Source: Sisyra terminalis
Taxonomy: Eukaryota; Arthropoda; Insecta; Neuroptera; Sisyridae
Length of the DNA stretch: 64,000 bases
Reading direction: 5' to 3'
Assembly (NCBI GenBank): GCA_958496175.1
Contig: OY292278.1
Location: 41,850,001 to 41,914,000 of the forward strand
Shown here piece by piece: positions 24,628 to 37,280 of this stretch (its first letter is position 1; each line of letters begins with the position of its first letter). Below the pieces are notes generated by a model. It was not told where the DNA came from and searched no databases. It saw only the letters and a program-made list of their open reading frames with translations. The translations under genes and the position numbers were made by a program.

Positions 24628-25261
24628 TATTAAAAAATATTAAATAAAAAAACCGATCTTAAACAACCTGAATTGTCTTCTTGTTTAATAAAAGTTGAGA
24701 TCTGAATTTTATCATCAATTATGCCACATATAAAGCTCCGCCTAGCGGAAAATTCGGTAGAAATATGGATAAAAATATGGAACGAAAATTGAAAATTTAG
24801 TTTTGCTATTTGCCAAGACTTAACTGATGAAATATAGATCTTATTCAAAATGCTTTTGAAGTAAAATATGGTTTAGTAAAACTTGGAAACCCAAAAATGA
24901 GCTTTTTTTCTTATTAGTGTCGAAAAAAAATGCATTTAAATTTTCCTCCCCTGCCTACTAGTTGTTGTTAGATTTGACTATAGCTAATAATTTAAAAAAA
25001 AAATAGGGAATAAAATGGCCACTGTTATAGAAATGATGGAAGAGTCCAGCATTTAATCTCTGCAGTACTTCTAGAACTAAAGATTAATGTTACGTATAGA
25101 AGGACCTTAGAAAAAAATCAGTTGGCCATATGAAAAACCACTTTAACCACTTGTAACGATTTAAAGAACAATAAACATATGTTCATCGAAAAAGATTTGA
25201 ATAATTTTTTCACCCAAAAAAAAAATCAACATTTATACTAAAGCAGTAATTCTTATTAATT

Positions 25262-25840
25262 TTATATAAGACGTTTCGTCACGTTTTATGACTTTATCAA
25301 AGACTGTAATATAGAAAACGGATCATTTATTAATTATATAAGACTAATTTCAATATTTTGAAATTCTCCCTTCTCTCTTTGATACGATAAAATTTTATCC
25401 CTTATATAAGTGAAAATATGACCTCATCCTTTAAAATGTTTTACGTAATTTATGAATGACCTCTAAATGATATTCGTACAAATAAATAACAATATCAAAA
25501 ATTTTGTTATTGCTTCATTCATATAATAGTATTCGATACCCTCAACTTAAATGCGTAGGATGTAAAACAGTAAAAACTTTGCAAGTATTTATCATATTTA
25601 TGTATTACTCCGTTTGTCATTTGGAGTAAATAATAGTACAGGGGAATAGTAATGGAGAAAAGAAGAGAGAAAAAAAGGGAATTTATGATTAGTGAATTGT
25701 TTTCACTATTAACAGTAAGCTTTGGTAGCAATTCTGTCTTCTTCAGGTGTCTGTATTACGATTAATTGGCACTATTCTTTTTCAATATGTGATGCAACCA
25801 CCTGATGATGGTCGAATGCCGCCAAAATTTGGTACTAAAT
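25262..25840. repeat. Worn hammerhead-like motifs in AT-rich DNA
   Basis: On the minus strand 25297-25262 has TTGATAA, A, GTCA/TGAC stem II and GAAACGTC. At 25803 (plus) CTGATGATGGTCG...GCC is followed by AAAA instead of GAAA, and 25735-25760 (minus) has CTGAAGAAGACAG. They look like eroded members of the motif family. The rest of 25300-25800 shows nothing else. Confidence 0.3.
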
Positions 25841-26799
25841 ACTAAGATACGATAAATTTGGAATAAATTATATAAAGCATTTCATATTTCACTCTTATGC
25901 ATTTATAGGAGGGAAAGAGCTACTGCTCTGGGACCTCAACTTTACAAATTATATTGTTAATGGACCAATAAAGAATTTTATATATACTTTTATACAGGAA
26001 AAATCCAAGTTTAATAAAACCATAAAATTTACGAATTTCTATTTTAGGGAAGAAAAATAAGACGCAAATATGGGGAATGTTTGAAAATTTCTATTTTTCA
26101 GCAGATAAATTTTGGTAAATTTGATAAAGCCAAGGAATTTAATTGTACTAACCAATTTAAATTGCGAATAAATTATATTAACAAGAGTCTTTTCTTCACA
26201 AATGTAGCAATAAGTGCATGAAAAATTGTGGATAGATTTTTTTAATCGTTGAATTTCAAAGAAGATGCGATTTATTGCAGCAATAAGGAGTTCCTAGCAA
26301 AAACGCAGATCTTTCGATCAAGTTGGCCACAAATTTTGTAACTTTTTTTGTTTATCAAATTTACCAAACCATGCCGACTCAAATTAAATTGGCCAATGAA
26401 CAAATATATCTTTTTTTTAGGGATAAATTGTGAATTTAACGAATACGTATATATGAGAGAATAACAAAGCCGGTTTCCCCAAGTATATAGATATTATTAA
26501 CATATAAGACGCATGGCATTGTTTTGTTTTGTTTCGACTGTGTATTGTTTTCGTGTAACGTCAAACCCCAAATTTTTAGATTTATACAATTTCCACTCAC
26601 CGAATTTGAAAACGGTAATCAAACGATTTCAACGTTGAAACACTCGACAAAAATTTGGCAAAATTTTTTTTCCGAAACAGAAATATAATTAATGCACAAA
26701 GGAAACACTAGAAGCGAAAAAAAAATCACATCAATACACTAGAACACATAGATTATTATATGGTATGCAGATGCACTATATTGAAATTGTAAAACTATG
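25841..26799. other. AT-rich DNA, nothing recognised
   Basis: No repeats or coding signal; it leads into the CpG-richer island after 26800. Confidence 0.5.
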
Positions 26800-28430
26800 A
26801 TCGCAGTTAGCGTTGGCAATGTAGAGTTACACACATAACGTAATATAAAACACGCGCCAATTCAAATTTTACATACGCATAAGTAGTAATAATAATTAAA
26901 GGTGAAAATCAAACAAAAGAGAATCGCGGTGCACTTAATTACATCACGTTGGCATAAAATTTATATATTTTTTTAAGCTCTGCTTTGTTGAACGCATGCA
27001 TTTGTTTTTAAACAATGTTTTTTTTGTGGAAAGTTTCTTATTTATTTATAGGTTCAAATCAAAACATTTGATGGTGAGAAAAGCACGCACGCACCACAGC
27101 ACACACGTGAAACCCGCGAACTTTAAAACAACTTATTTTTTGTTGAATTTTTTTGGAAAAAAAAAATTAAAGCACTATTGTTTATAATGATCGTAGGAAA
27201 AAATAAGTTAATTTCAAAATAATAAGATAACAATGATGGTGTTTTTGTTGTCGTGCCGTCGTCGTGCTAGAGGAGACGACACGGATCAGGCGGGCTATGT
27301 TTGTGTAATGTTTACAGTTGTGTATATAGTGTGCTGTGTACGCGAGGTTTCTCGTAGTGCTGTTGGTCATGCTGATGATGATGGTGATAGTGATGATGCT
27401 GATGCCACTGGTGGTGGTGGTGGTGGTGGTGGTTGGTGCGAAGGGCTGGGTAGAGACGCATGCCCTTCGCGATGCGTACACGCATACAAACATAACGCTC
27501 GAATACGGACGAAATTGCACGAAAGTGTATACATATATACGGATCAAAATCGTTGCATTTTCTGTCTCTGTCACACCTACCCTATGCACCCGGAGAGAAT
27601 TCGAAAATCGTATGTTACTGATCTATGTGTGTATATGTGTGTCCCTTTCAGTGGTAAGGCGACGGTGACGGCGTACCATAGGGCTAACGACAACGGTGCC
27701 AGCTGCTTCCCTCCGTGCGCACACGGGACTTTACAACGTTCACACTATACATTCCCGAACGCTTTATATATCATCCCCTAATTGGGTTTGTGAATTTTTT
27801 TTTTTTTGTGATAAATGGAAAGATCATATATAAGTTTTATAGCAAAACTATTTTTTATTTTTTTATTTTCGCAATAATTTAAAAGTTATTTCAAAATAAA
27901 AATTAATTTTTGAATTTTTTGAATCTAGTACCGAAGACACGCCGACAGCTCCCGAACAAACCCGAGCGCGTGTGACGTCCTAATGTTAGTTGTCAATTAT
28001 TGCAGTTGATACAGAAATAATAAGTACAGTGTTTTGATTGATTTAATTCTGTTGTGATAGTTAAATATTGAAATTTATATTGAGCATGTCGAACCTTAAA
28101 AGTTATCGTTCTTGTTTTGTACCATTATGAACGAATACTACAAAAATAACTCCTAACAAAATGTTTTTAAATGTTCCCCAAGATGGCAAACGTCGAAATA
28201 AATGGTTTCAAGCAGCGCAGGAATATTATCAGACTTTGCCTTTATAAATCATTTATCACACATAGCTAATTGGAATCAACTAACGACTCGTTTTTTAGCA
28301 ATAAATTTTCAATATTATTGTCTAGTCACGTGTAATAGCTGTAAACGCTGTATTGTTATTAAATAGCTATAACATTTCGACGTCACAACTATGGTGACCA
28401 CTCATGGCGCGTTTATAGTCACGTGATTTT
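26800..28430. promoter_or_regulatory. Large CpG-richer island with trinucleotide repeats
   Basis: The densest GC region in the window is 27230-27780, with flanks at 26800-27180 and 27930-28430. It contains (GAT)n and (GGT)n runs at about 27370-27435, a CRE-like GTGACGTCC near 27975, GACGTCAC near 28380 and CACGTG near 28420. Open frames of up to 182 codons exist on both strands but are low complexity and overlap, so they look like a 5' UTR/promoter region rather than protein. A transcription start in either direction is plausible. Confidence 0.45.
27370..27435. repeat. (GAT)n/(GGT)n microsatellite
   Basis: Imperfect GATGATG(G/A)TGAT run followed by eight or more GGT units. The polymorphic repeat inflates the overlapping open frames. 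Confidence 0.9.
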
Positions 28431-28843
28431 TTTTAAAATTTTATCAATTTTTAATCGTTTATAATTAATTGAAAAAAAATTTTTTTAAGTTTTTTGCATT
28501 AAATATCAATATTATTAATAATAAAGTTTTAAAATACGTGAAAAAAATCAATATTTTTTTTTTCAAATTCCCAATTAATCACACACCAAACTCAATCAAT
28601 CGTCAAAAGTTCCCATTAAGATTTTCTTTTCTAAATTCAAATTATAAACAAAAAGAAATCATTCTTTGATACAAAAATGAAATTTCCGATTTATAACTAT
28701 GGTTAAATCCAGTTCATACCATTGTAATCCCTATGATCCATTAATTGTTCTATGGTTCAGTGAACCAAGGATCAAATCCCGCTATCTAGTAATTGTTTGA
28801 CAGAATATTCAGTGACTAGGGAAATTTGGAAAGTCAGTAAATT

Positions 28844-29212
28844 ACATAGGACGATAAGTATAGTGAATCGGACCCAGAATGGTATTTGGTTCATAATTTC
28901 AGGGTATGTTGGTACTATTAAGATACATTAATTCGGCAAGTTTCAGCTGCCTATGTATTACCGTTTCTTCAAAGATCAGAGATAATAGTGCCAAATAATT
29001 TTTATATTAACGATTGAATTCATTTAATAGAAAATAACTGTTTTTTTTTCTGATTTCCAGCTTTTTTCGATTTTTGAGGAAACGGTAATACATAGGGATC
29101 TGAAACTTGCCGAATTAATGTATCTTAATAGTACCAACTGGTACCAACATACCCGGAAATTATGAACCAAATACCCTTCTGGGGTCGATTCACTATAGTT
29201 ATCGTCCTATGT
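28844..29212. mobile_element. Foldback MITE-like element (0.37 kb)
   Basis: Left arm 28844-28974 and right arm 29076-29212 are near-perfect inverted copies beginning ACATAGGACGATAA. The right arm has a tandem 10-bp insert (AACTGGTACC) absent on the left. No clear target duplication is seen. Confidence 0.75.
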
Positions 29213-29311
29213 CCTTTCATTGATTCAGGGAATTTGATGAAGAATTTGATTAATTTTTAGATTAGGAAAAAAATAGATAACAGGGTAACCAGAGAATTAA
29301 TTTTATAATTC

Positions 29312-30415
29312 TAGATTTTCCAGGAGGTATTTTGTATCTTTTTCCATTACTTGAGATTGTATTTATCTGCATGGTAAAACTTTGATCTAATTTGTCCAGC
29401 AGATGAAAAGTTAGTTGAATTGTTTCCAAAAATACAATTGCTTAAAAAATGTATATACCTACAAGTAATACAACAAGCCTTATCGCTAGAAAAGCTCCCG
29501 TAATTCTCAACCGATCTGGGTCAAACTTTGTACATTTATTCTTTGGAAATTTATCTTAAAGGATTTCAAAAATGAGTCAAATCGGATTACTTGTTTAGAA
29601 ATGGTATGAAATTTTTAAAATTCCCTGACAATTCCAGACTTTCCAGGAGGTATTGTGTATAATTTTCCATTACTTGAAACTATTGTATTTGTCCTTAGCA
29701 AGGGTGGATTTAGGAAGGGGCGCACGGGGCACGTGCCCCCCTCCCCAGGTGTTTTTGTGTACTGTGGAGATTCCATAACAGTACATACTTAGAAGCAAAT
29801 CAAATTATTAAAGTTGTGAAAATATATGAATAAAATAACAGAAAGAGCATTAATGAAGCTCAAGTCTATTTCTGGCTGGAATCGCGAACTTTTTTCGTGA
29901 TTTCTTTCACACACTTGTAAATGAAAGATGATGTTGTGCCTCCTTCAGAAAAAAATCCTGAATCCGCCCTTGATAACAAGCCTCATCACGAGGATAATTC
30001 CCGTAATTCTCAACCGTTCTGAATCAAACTTTGTGCATTTATTCCTTGGAAAATTACCTTTAAGGATTTTAAAAATGAGCAAAATCGGATCTCTAGCTTA
30101 GAAATGGTTTAAAATTCCCTGATAATTCCAGACTTTCTATTGTTTCTGTCGTTAGGATGAAATTTTGATCTAATTATTTTATCTATAACTATTAATTTGT
30201 AAAATATGTTTCAAAAATATCATGGGTAAAGAAATTTATACATATAATATAATTGGATTTGCCATCAGGATACTCCTGAAGTTCTTAACCGATTTAGATC
30301 AAACTTCATACACTTGTTCTTCGGGAGATTACCTTAAAGGAATTTAAAAATGAACCTAATCGAACTAGTTTAGAAATCGTTTAAAATTCTTAAAATTCCC
30401 TGATAAGTCCAGGTT
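29312..30415 (+). repeat. Three degenerate tandem units interrupted by an insertion
   Basis: TTCCAGGAGGTATT, GTAATTCTCAACCG.TCTG, TTTAGAAATGGT and ATTCCCTGA.AATTCCAGACTTTC recur in order around 29312, 29637 and 30130. The middle unit is enlarged by the 29699-29972 element. Confidence 0.7.
29699..29972. mobile_element. Small hAT-like element with CAAGGGYGGATT termini
   Basis: Ends CAAGGGTGGATTTAGG and the complement of CAAGGGCGGATTCAGG. It contains a perfect 14-bp palindrome GGGGCACGTGCCCC at 29726-29739. Flanking octamers do not match, so family assignment rests on the termini alone. Confidence 0.6.
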
Positions 30416-30569
30416 GGATTTAGCGGTTGGATAATATAAAGAACCAAAATGTAGCCAAAATAATATGACATAACTTTTACTTGTTTAAAATCGAAGTAAA
30501 CTTTACTGAGCTATACAATACTGGAAACCGCCAATTTGGTGGTTAGACAATGAAAAAAGTTACCAGGGA

Positions 30570-30965
30570 GTAGATCAACAACAATTGATGGTTCCTCGGC
30601 CACAACATAAAGGAAAAATAACCAAAATATAACAAAACTATGATGAGAAATCCCCTTTTACGTATAACTACTGAAACTACCAAGAACTGTGGTTAGCTTT
30701 GCAATGGGCTTAGGGATCCTTAAACCTACCATTTAGTGATGTTTTTAGCCAGAAAAAAAAGCAAGTATACATCATGGAAATATTTAATCAACAATTTTTG
30801 GTTCCTGGAGGAAACCTCCTGGTTTGAGGAAACCTCATTTTACCTTGAATGAAACCATCTAAAACTCTGGTTAACCTTGCAAAGGATTTGGTGATCCTCA
30901 AACCTTTAAGATTTAGCAATAGTTTCTATCTGAAAAAAAAAAACAGTAGCACATCATGGAATTAT
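30570..30965 (+). repeat. Two tandem units of about 180-210 bp
   Basis: CAACAATT(G/T)(A/T)TGGTTCCT and CTGGTTA(G/A)C(T/C)TTGCAA and GATCCT.AAACCT and CATCATGGAA recur in the same order in both units. Confidence 0.65.
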
Positions 30966-31610
30966 TGATAGGGTTTCCATTATGTCGTACTTTCATAGGA
31001 TAGTAATTCAATAAATAGAGTATTATTGCGATTGGAAGATAGGACTAAAGTCAAGGAGCACGATAAACCTAAAAGCTAGAATCTTTAGAGTTCCTAAGCC
31101 CAGAAGTTTCTAAAAACATTTTAGAACTACAATTATTTAATTCTTCATATACATATTTTTAGTGAAATTTCTACTAATTTTCTCTTTACAACCTAGTTAC
31201 CTACAGTCTACGTATCAGATCAAAAAATAATGCAGAACTAAACTTTGTTTTAGTTGAATATTTGAGTAAAAACAAATCCTTAGACAACTTTCAGAATAAA
31301 AGCTAAACTTAGAAAATTAACGGATTAATTTTAGTAGGTTTAAGGGGTGGAAAATGTAGTATAAACAATAGGAATAGTTAACAAAGACTGAAAAATTAGA
31401 TATAAAGGGAAGAGAATCACAAAATAATCAATAAGTTAGTCCAAAGTGGCTTGTTTGCTAAGTGTTTTTCGACTGCAAAACTTGGTATCCCTAATTCCTC
31501 ATATCTCTAATAATTCAGAACCCAGGATTCTTACAGAACATGGAAAATGGTTTAATCCTTTCCCATAATAAAATCTGTATATTAGGTCACTACCTATGTC
31601 AGTTTGCTCT

Positions 31611-31793
31611 TAAGCAAGCCATTCACACTCCGACTAGTAATCCAACTTTCGTATATTCGACTAAAGTCGGACCATGAATGGGGCTGTTGGAAGTTGGATG
31701 TCTGGCGGATTATTTAGGCGACCCAACTAGAAGATCCAAATAGTAGTCCAACTAGTTGGACTGCAAGTCGGAGCGTGAATGGCCTGCTTTAAT
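31611..31793. mobile_element. Small TIR element (about 0.18 kb)
   Basis: GCAAGCCATTCACACTCCGA at the left mirrors the complement of GCAGGCCATTCACGCTCCGA at the right, and the inner part pairs too (CCAACTAGTTGG near the right arm). TTAA lies at both edges, compatible with a TTAA or TAA target duplication. Confidence 0.75.
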
Positions 31794-32423
31794 ATTTAGC
31801 TTAATATTTAGCAACTATTGATAGTAAAAGTCGTAAGGTAATTTAGAGCTTTAAACAGTATAGTATCAAATTTTAAAACCGTAAATCTTTTAAACTTTTG
31901 AACTGTAAATCGGAAATTAAAGTTTCATGAAAAATCCAAAGTAAAGGGTAAAGTTTCCTCACAATTTCGCAGTTTTGGAAAGCCCCAAACGTTGATCCAT
32001 AAAAATAAATCCCCTCTCTCCCCAATGAGTCCCGAAAAATTGGAATACTTCAAAGTTATTTTAGCAAAATGATGTGGCGATTTTATATATTTTTTAATGA
32101 TACTTTAATTGTTGTTACTTTATTGAATTAAAATGGAACAATTAGTTATAGCTCTCTTTTTCGCCCCCGATATTTCAGTCATAGTACAACTCCAGCCATA
32201 GTATTACAGTAGTAGTGGTCCCTATGAAAAGAAGTCGTTATTATTCCTCAAAATGTAAACGTTTTAGTTGCGTATTTCATCCTGTACACGTTTTTCTTTG
32301 TGTGTATTTTATATGTAGGTACAAGGAATACATACAAATAAATACAGTCACATGTGTACACCAATACATAGAACAAAAATTTTGAGTTCGTTTTTAAAAC
32401 GCATCTGTCGTTTTCCGCGTCAA

Positions 32424-32456
32424 CCAATCACACGCGTCCATGCGTTTATGACGTCA
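32424..32456. promoter_or_regulatory. CCAAT box plus perfect CRE
   Basis: CCAAT at 32424-32428 and the palindrome TGACGTCA at 32449-32456 lie in a short CpG-rich patch (CGCGTC, ACGCGTCC). This is a classic CREB/ATF and NF-Y arrangement. No transcript start can be assigned. Confidence 0.4.
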
Positions 32457-33289
32457 CAATTTGCAACGCTTTCTTGATGTGTATGGAGAATTTTAATAAA
32501 AACTACTATCCAACCGTATATTGCGGCTATTTCGAATAAAATACAACTTTTAAATGATGAAATAATACATTTACAAATGATAATGACGAAAATTGAAAAT
32601 TAAAAACTCTCGTTATTTCCGTCGATTTCATTTCCAATTGAATGTTTTCCAGGGGGTTGGGGCTCGGTTGTCGTATTATTTTACTGAATGTAATTTTATC
32701 ATTATTTTTTAAGGGCTGTAATAAAAGCTCGATGTTATTATATTAAAATCGTGTGTTGGATCGATACTTTGGTGCTGTTCGGGGGTTTTTGTCGAAAGTT
32801 ATCTCCATTTTTTTTTTTTTTTGATTTCACTCTATGGATGTCTATTAATTTATTTTACATTAATTGAAAAATAATCAGATTGTATATTTTTTTTAATATT
32901 TTATATTGGAGGAAAAAAAAACTACGGAAAAAAGCAGCACGAGAAGAACGGGTAATTATTAGTAAATTAATTACCTGTTTTAATTAAAGTTTAAAATTGA
33001 ATAAAATTGCGTAAAAGGTTTTTGGCAAGCCAATTAAAATCCGTTGCAAATTCAATTTAACATTACGTATAGACGCAACCGCGATTTGAAATATCTATAT
33101 GGGTACACCGAATTTGAACGAATCATTATCGCAAGTTTAAGACCAAATTTTAGTTTTATTTTTATTATTATAGTATACTTTATAAAAAAAATAAAAAAAA
33201 TTAATAACGTAATTTAAAACTGGTTAATGGGGGAGAGATCATATTAAAAAAGCCATCCCCCATTTATGGGGCATACGTTGAACCAAAAA

Positions 33290-33450
33290 GAAAAAAATCG
33301 GGAATTAGTTGGTTAAAGACACCGAGTAGAAGTATGAGAAATTGGCGAGGAAAACGATGCAATGGGGATGATTACAAGGGGATGAAATACATCAGGTGAA
33401 TGATACTATTAAACTTGAGTGGTATGGTCACAGGGTTGGAATCAAGTGAG
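33290..33450 (+). pseudogene. Possible fragment of a LINE ORF2 end
   Basis: One frame contains IKLEWYGHRVG at about 33403-33435, close to the R/KLxWYGHV motif in the C-terminal part of many insect LINE ORF2 proteins. The surrounding GC content is higher than background and stops follow soon. The match is short and could be chance. Confidence 0.3.
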
Positions 33451-34741
33451 GAACCATCATAAATAAGTGAGGGCATCTAACCGCAATAAATGTAATTGGA
33501 AAGTTGGGAAATTAAGATGTGAATTTAAGCGAATGATAATTTCTGCCTTCGGGATACATGTGGATAGGTAAATTTAAATAAATTTCCAGTGGCTTTTTTT
33601 TTTGTAGAGTTGATTCTAGTTGAATTCACAAACGCTTCGGCGGCGACAAGGTGAATTTTATTGAGATATACCTATACCGAATATACGCATAATATTCACG
33701 CCGAAAGAAAATGGGAAAATTTACGCTAGAAAAAAAAACGGAACTAGTAAGAGTTCATTGAATCAAACCTTAGAAGTTTGCACACAATTTAATACTTTTT
33801 CATGCAAATTAAAATGCGTACGAGAAAGTCAAATCGTTTATATGGCTTGCGTTTGCCGTTAAAATGGTTTCCTTGATAAATTAAATTCACATATTATGGT
33901 ACCTATAAATAGATTCGAGTAAAATCGAAAAACATACCGATTTGGTCACGTGGATTTCTCAGGTTGTTAATTAGTAGTAAAATAGAATGAATATAATAAA
34001 AATTCATTATAAAATCCATAGCGGTCATGGCTTGGGGGACGAGTATAAGGGATGGTCTTAAAGATGTTAAATACTTCCAATATTAAGCAAATTTTTGTTT
34101 TTAAAAACATAATTGTACTCCCCTCATTTCATTGAAGCAAGTGAATATTTAAACTTAACATAATATAATAATTTCTGTCCAATTTTGGGAGAATTTAGTT
34201 GTATTATTTCTTCTAGAATTGTATTTCCTTAGAAAGCCTTCATATAGAGGCATAGTTTCGCATTTACCGAATATAATAATCAAGGTAGCCTGTGAAGGGT
34301 TTAACCTACCAGCGCCCTCTCTATATTACGTTTTTAACTAGTTGGATTGCCTATATTGCTTTTTGAAATACATTTTTGCTTTGCAAAATAAAAGTTATAT
34401 TATAAGCGACTCGAGATTAACGAGGTTGTTTTGGTATTTTTCATTTTTAATAAAACAAAAAGATTTCAATCCTTCTTTATTATTTTTTTTTTAAATTTTC
34501 ACCAAAAATCCTTGAATGACATTCCCTATGAGCCCATTTCTATTCAGCAAGTTCTTCTCCCATTCCAAAGCTTTTCCAATTTTAAAGGTCTATCGATTAA
34601 AATTATTTTTCTAATTATATCCAATTGAAATCTGAATAACTAAAAAGAGCTTTTTTACCTAAAATTGAATTTCCATTGCCAAATAGTTGGTATGACTCAA
34701 GGTTTGTAAATTACACAGGTTGCTCCATTAGAAAAAAAAAA

Positions 34742-34749
34742 TGACGTCA
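34742..34749. promoter_or_regulatory. Perfect CRE octamer
   Basis: TGACGTCA within AAATGACGTCATACG, an isolated site in AT-rich surroundings; chance occurrence is possible in 64 kb. Confidence 0.25.
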
Positions 34750-35765
34750 TACGAAGAATTTTGAAATTGAACCAGTCAGAAGATATGTACGAATTTCTTC
34801 TGAATACGTCACGTATCCATCACGTAGCCACCATAAGGCCACCTGTGTATTTTATAAACCTTGGATACGGCCAAAGAAAATTCAGAATTTGGAAATGTGC
34901 TAGCAAGGAAAATTTCCTACAATTATTGATTCTTTAAAAAGAATAAAATCTTAGACTTTTAGTGTAAATAAAATAAGTAATCTTTCAGCGATATTTCAAT
35001 GGTTTTTCTTTAAATTTTCCCTAAACCAACAGAAACATTGATATTAGGAAAAAAATCAAGAAATAAGAAGTACATTTGGCACTGCATCAAATTTGGAACT
35101 GCACAAATAAATTTATGAACCGTACATCAGAAAAAAATACATTGAGGAAACTTGAACAAACTACTTATAAAAAAAGACTTGTTTATAACCTTTATACTAT
35201 TTTTTTTGACAAAACACTAAGATGAACCCGAAAACAAAATATTATTGAAATAAACTTGTTCTTCAATCATACGAAAGAATGCAGGTAGGCAGAAATTCAA
35301 GTTCAAATTATCAACCTTTGTACCATAATGATCAATATTATGAGGAAAACTGATAAAGCTACAAGCTGGTGTTAAAATTGCAAATATTCTACCTGTTCTC
35401 AACTGATACTATGAAATAACATAGTAAAAGTCTTGAAGGCCAAAATGTGAGAAAAAGGTAGATTCAAAGGTGCCACTAATGGATGCGAAAATAGGTGTTA
35501 ATGTATTTATAATTGTCAACAAATAATAAATACCTCAAACTGGTTTCAAATTCCATAAACGACATATTTTTAACTGCCATTATCTCGTTCATATTTTGGA
35601 CTTTAAGCTTTTACTATGTTATTTCATATAAACAGTTGAAAGTACGGTTTTTGCATTCCATACTAGCTAACGAGTAAACTGGGTTCGGACTTAACGTGTG
35701 GAATCCATACTGACAAAAGCCATAACAAAAATGCAAAGTACTTCAATTTTCATTTTATCCCTTAC

Positions 35766-36140
35766 AAGCTGCACGCAACTTCGTCTACATGACGTCTATG
35801 ATGGAATTATTTTCTTTTGAAATTTGCATATGTAAGATTAATATATGGAGAATTTTATATTCTTTCGAAAAACGTATTCGAATCTAAAAATTAATATTTG
35901 AACATCTTTCAACAGGCACACTTTATCAAATGTGGATTTTTTTAAATGAAAGTTGTAAATATTTCATTAATTTTTAGAAAATGTCCAATGAGACAACACG
36001 ATTATTTAAATTGATATTTTTTATACCGTATACGTAAGAATGCATGCTTACTATAACGGTAAGCATAACTATAACTATAAAAATTATTTTTAATCATCCC
36101 CAAATCATGAATAAAAAATGTCATAAGATCGATAAGTCGG
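35766..36140 (+). mobile_element. Interspersed repeat, truncated copy D
   Basis: CAAGCTGCACGCAACTTCGT and the following TTTTCTTTTGAAATTTGC match the start of copies A-C with more substitutions. The tail is missing. It lies 0.5 kb upstream of copy A in the same orientation. Confidence 0.5.
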
Positions 36141-36355
36141 CCGTAAGTTAAAATATGATTTAAGATAGACAAATAGAAAAATATTATATATTATATATTA
36201 ATTTAATATAATATTATATATTAAATATACAATTCCTCTTATTTTAAGGAGTTATATATTATCTTGAAATGATTATTGAAATTGAGTCTAAAATCCAAAA
36301 GCATAGAGTCCTAGTTTTTTGTCAATTAGTAGGATATCCAGACATTGCTCCACCA

Positions 36356-37280
36356 CTAGCTGATCCCCGCAACTTCGTCTGCGTAACGTAGGTATAGATT
36401 ATGTTTTCTTTTCAAATTTGCCATTTGTAGTGATATATGAAAAATTTTATTTTTCTTATTTCTTTTACGAAAAACATAATCATATTTAAAAGCACTATTT
36501 TGTCAACTTTAAAAAGACACATTTAATAAACTGTTGCAAAGAATAAAATGGTTCTATGTAATAATCAATTAATTTTCAAAAAATATTTATAAATATCTAA
36601 AAAGAGTATGTCTATTGCGTATAGCTACGACCAAATAATCTGTAAATCAATCAGCATCTATACATAAATAAAAAATATCGTCAAGTTCAATAAAGTTGGT
36701 CTTAATTATAAGTAAAAAGCGGTGACCATGCGACATTTTTCAAATAACTTACATTTTTAAACTTGTGATATCTTTCGAATGGAATGTTCAAATTGAATAA
36801 CTCAAAAAGTTATATAATGGTATTGAAACAAACTTAAATATGAAGTCATTTATTTTGATAAGGATTAATCCCAAAGCATAAATAAAAGAGCTTTTATAAC
36901 GATGGCATTTATATATATTTTTTTAAAATGAAAAAACACTTATTGTGACATAACTATAATAGTTAGACATATACTGTCGCTCTATTTTTTGTAGATAATG
37001 ATATGTTCTGCAAAATCGTACTAAATTATTTTGTTCTATAACCAATAGTTTTTGCAGCGCACGCAATAAAAGAATGTTTTTTGGTAATTTTTTCAGACCT
37101 TGGTTACATTATTGAAGTTTTAGTATGGATCCCTAACTTTTTTGAAAATTTAATATAGCCCATGTTCCCCGGAAATAGTGTAGTTTCCCAACAGTGAAAG
37201 ATTTTTTCAAATCGGTCGAGTAGTTTCGGAGCCTATTCAAAGCAAACAAACAATCAAATCTTTCCTCTTTATAATAATAG
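36356..37280 (+). mobile_element. Interspersed 0.93 kb repeat, copy A
   Basis: It begins CTAGCTGATCCCCGCAACTT and ends CTTTCCTCTTTATAATAATA, preceded by the block TTTCGGAGCCTATTCAAAGC and AAACAAACAATCAAA. The ends resemble the 3' tails of RTE-type LINE/SINE families in insect genomes (recall, not verified). No coding frame. Near-full copies lie at 44731-45665 (reverse) and 50383-51427. Confidence 0.75.

Larger units (their letters stand above)
31794..35765. other. AT-rich DNA with scattered sites only
   Basis: Apart from the CCAAT/CRE patch at 32424-32456, the possible LINE fragment at 33290-33450 and a CRE at 34742, I see no gene, repeat or RNA here. Confidence 0.5.

Noticed and set aside
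27233..27781. 182-codon plus-strand frame and 135-codon minus-strand frame
   Set aside because: They overlap on both strands, contain runs of Gly, Asp or Thr from trinucleotide repeats, and show no domain; a GC-rich noncoding region explains both.
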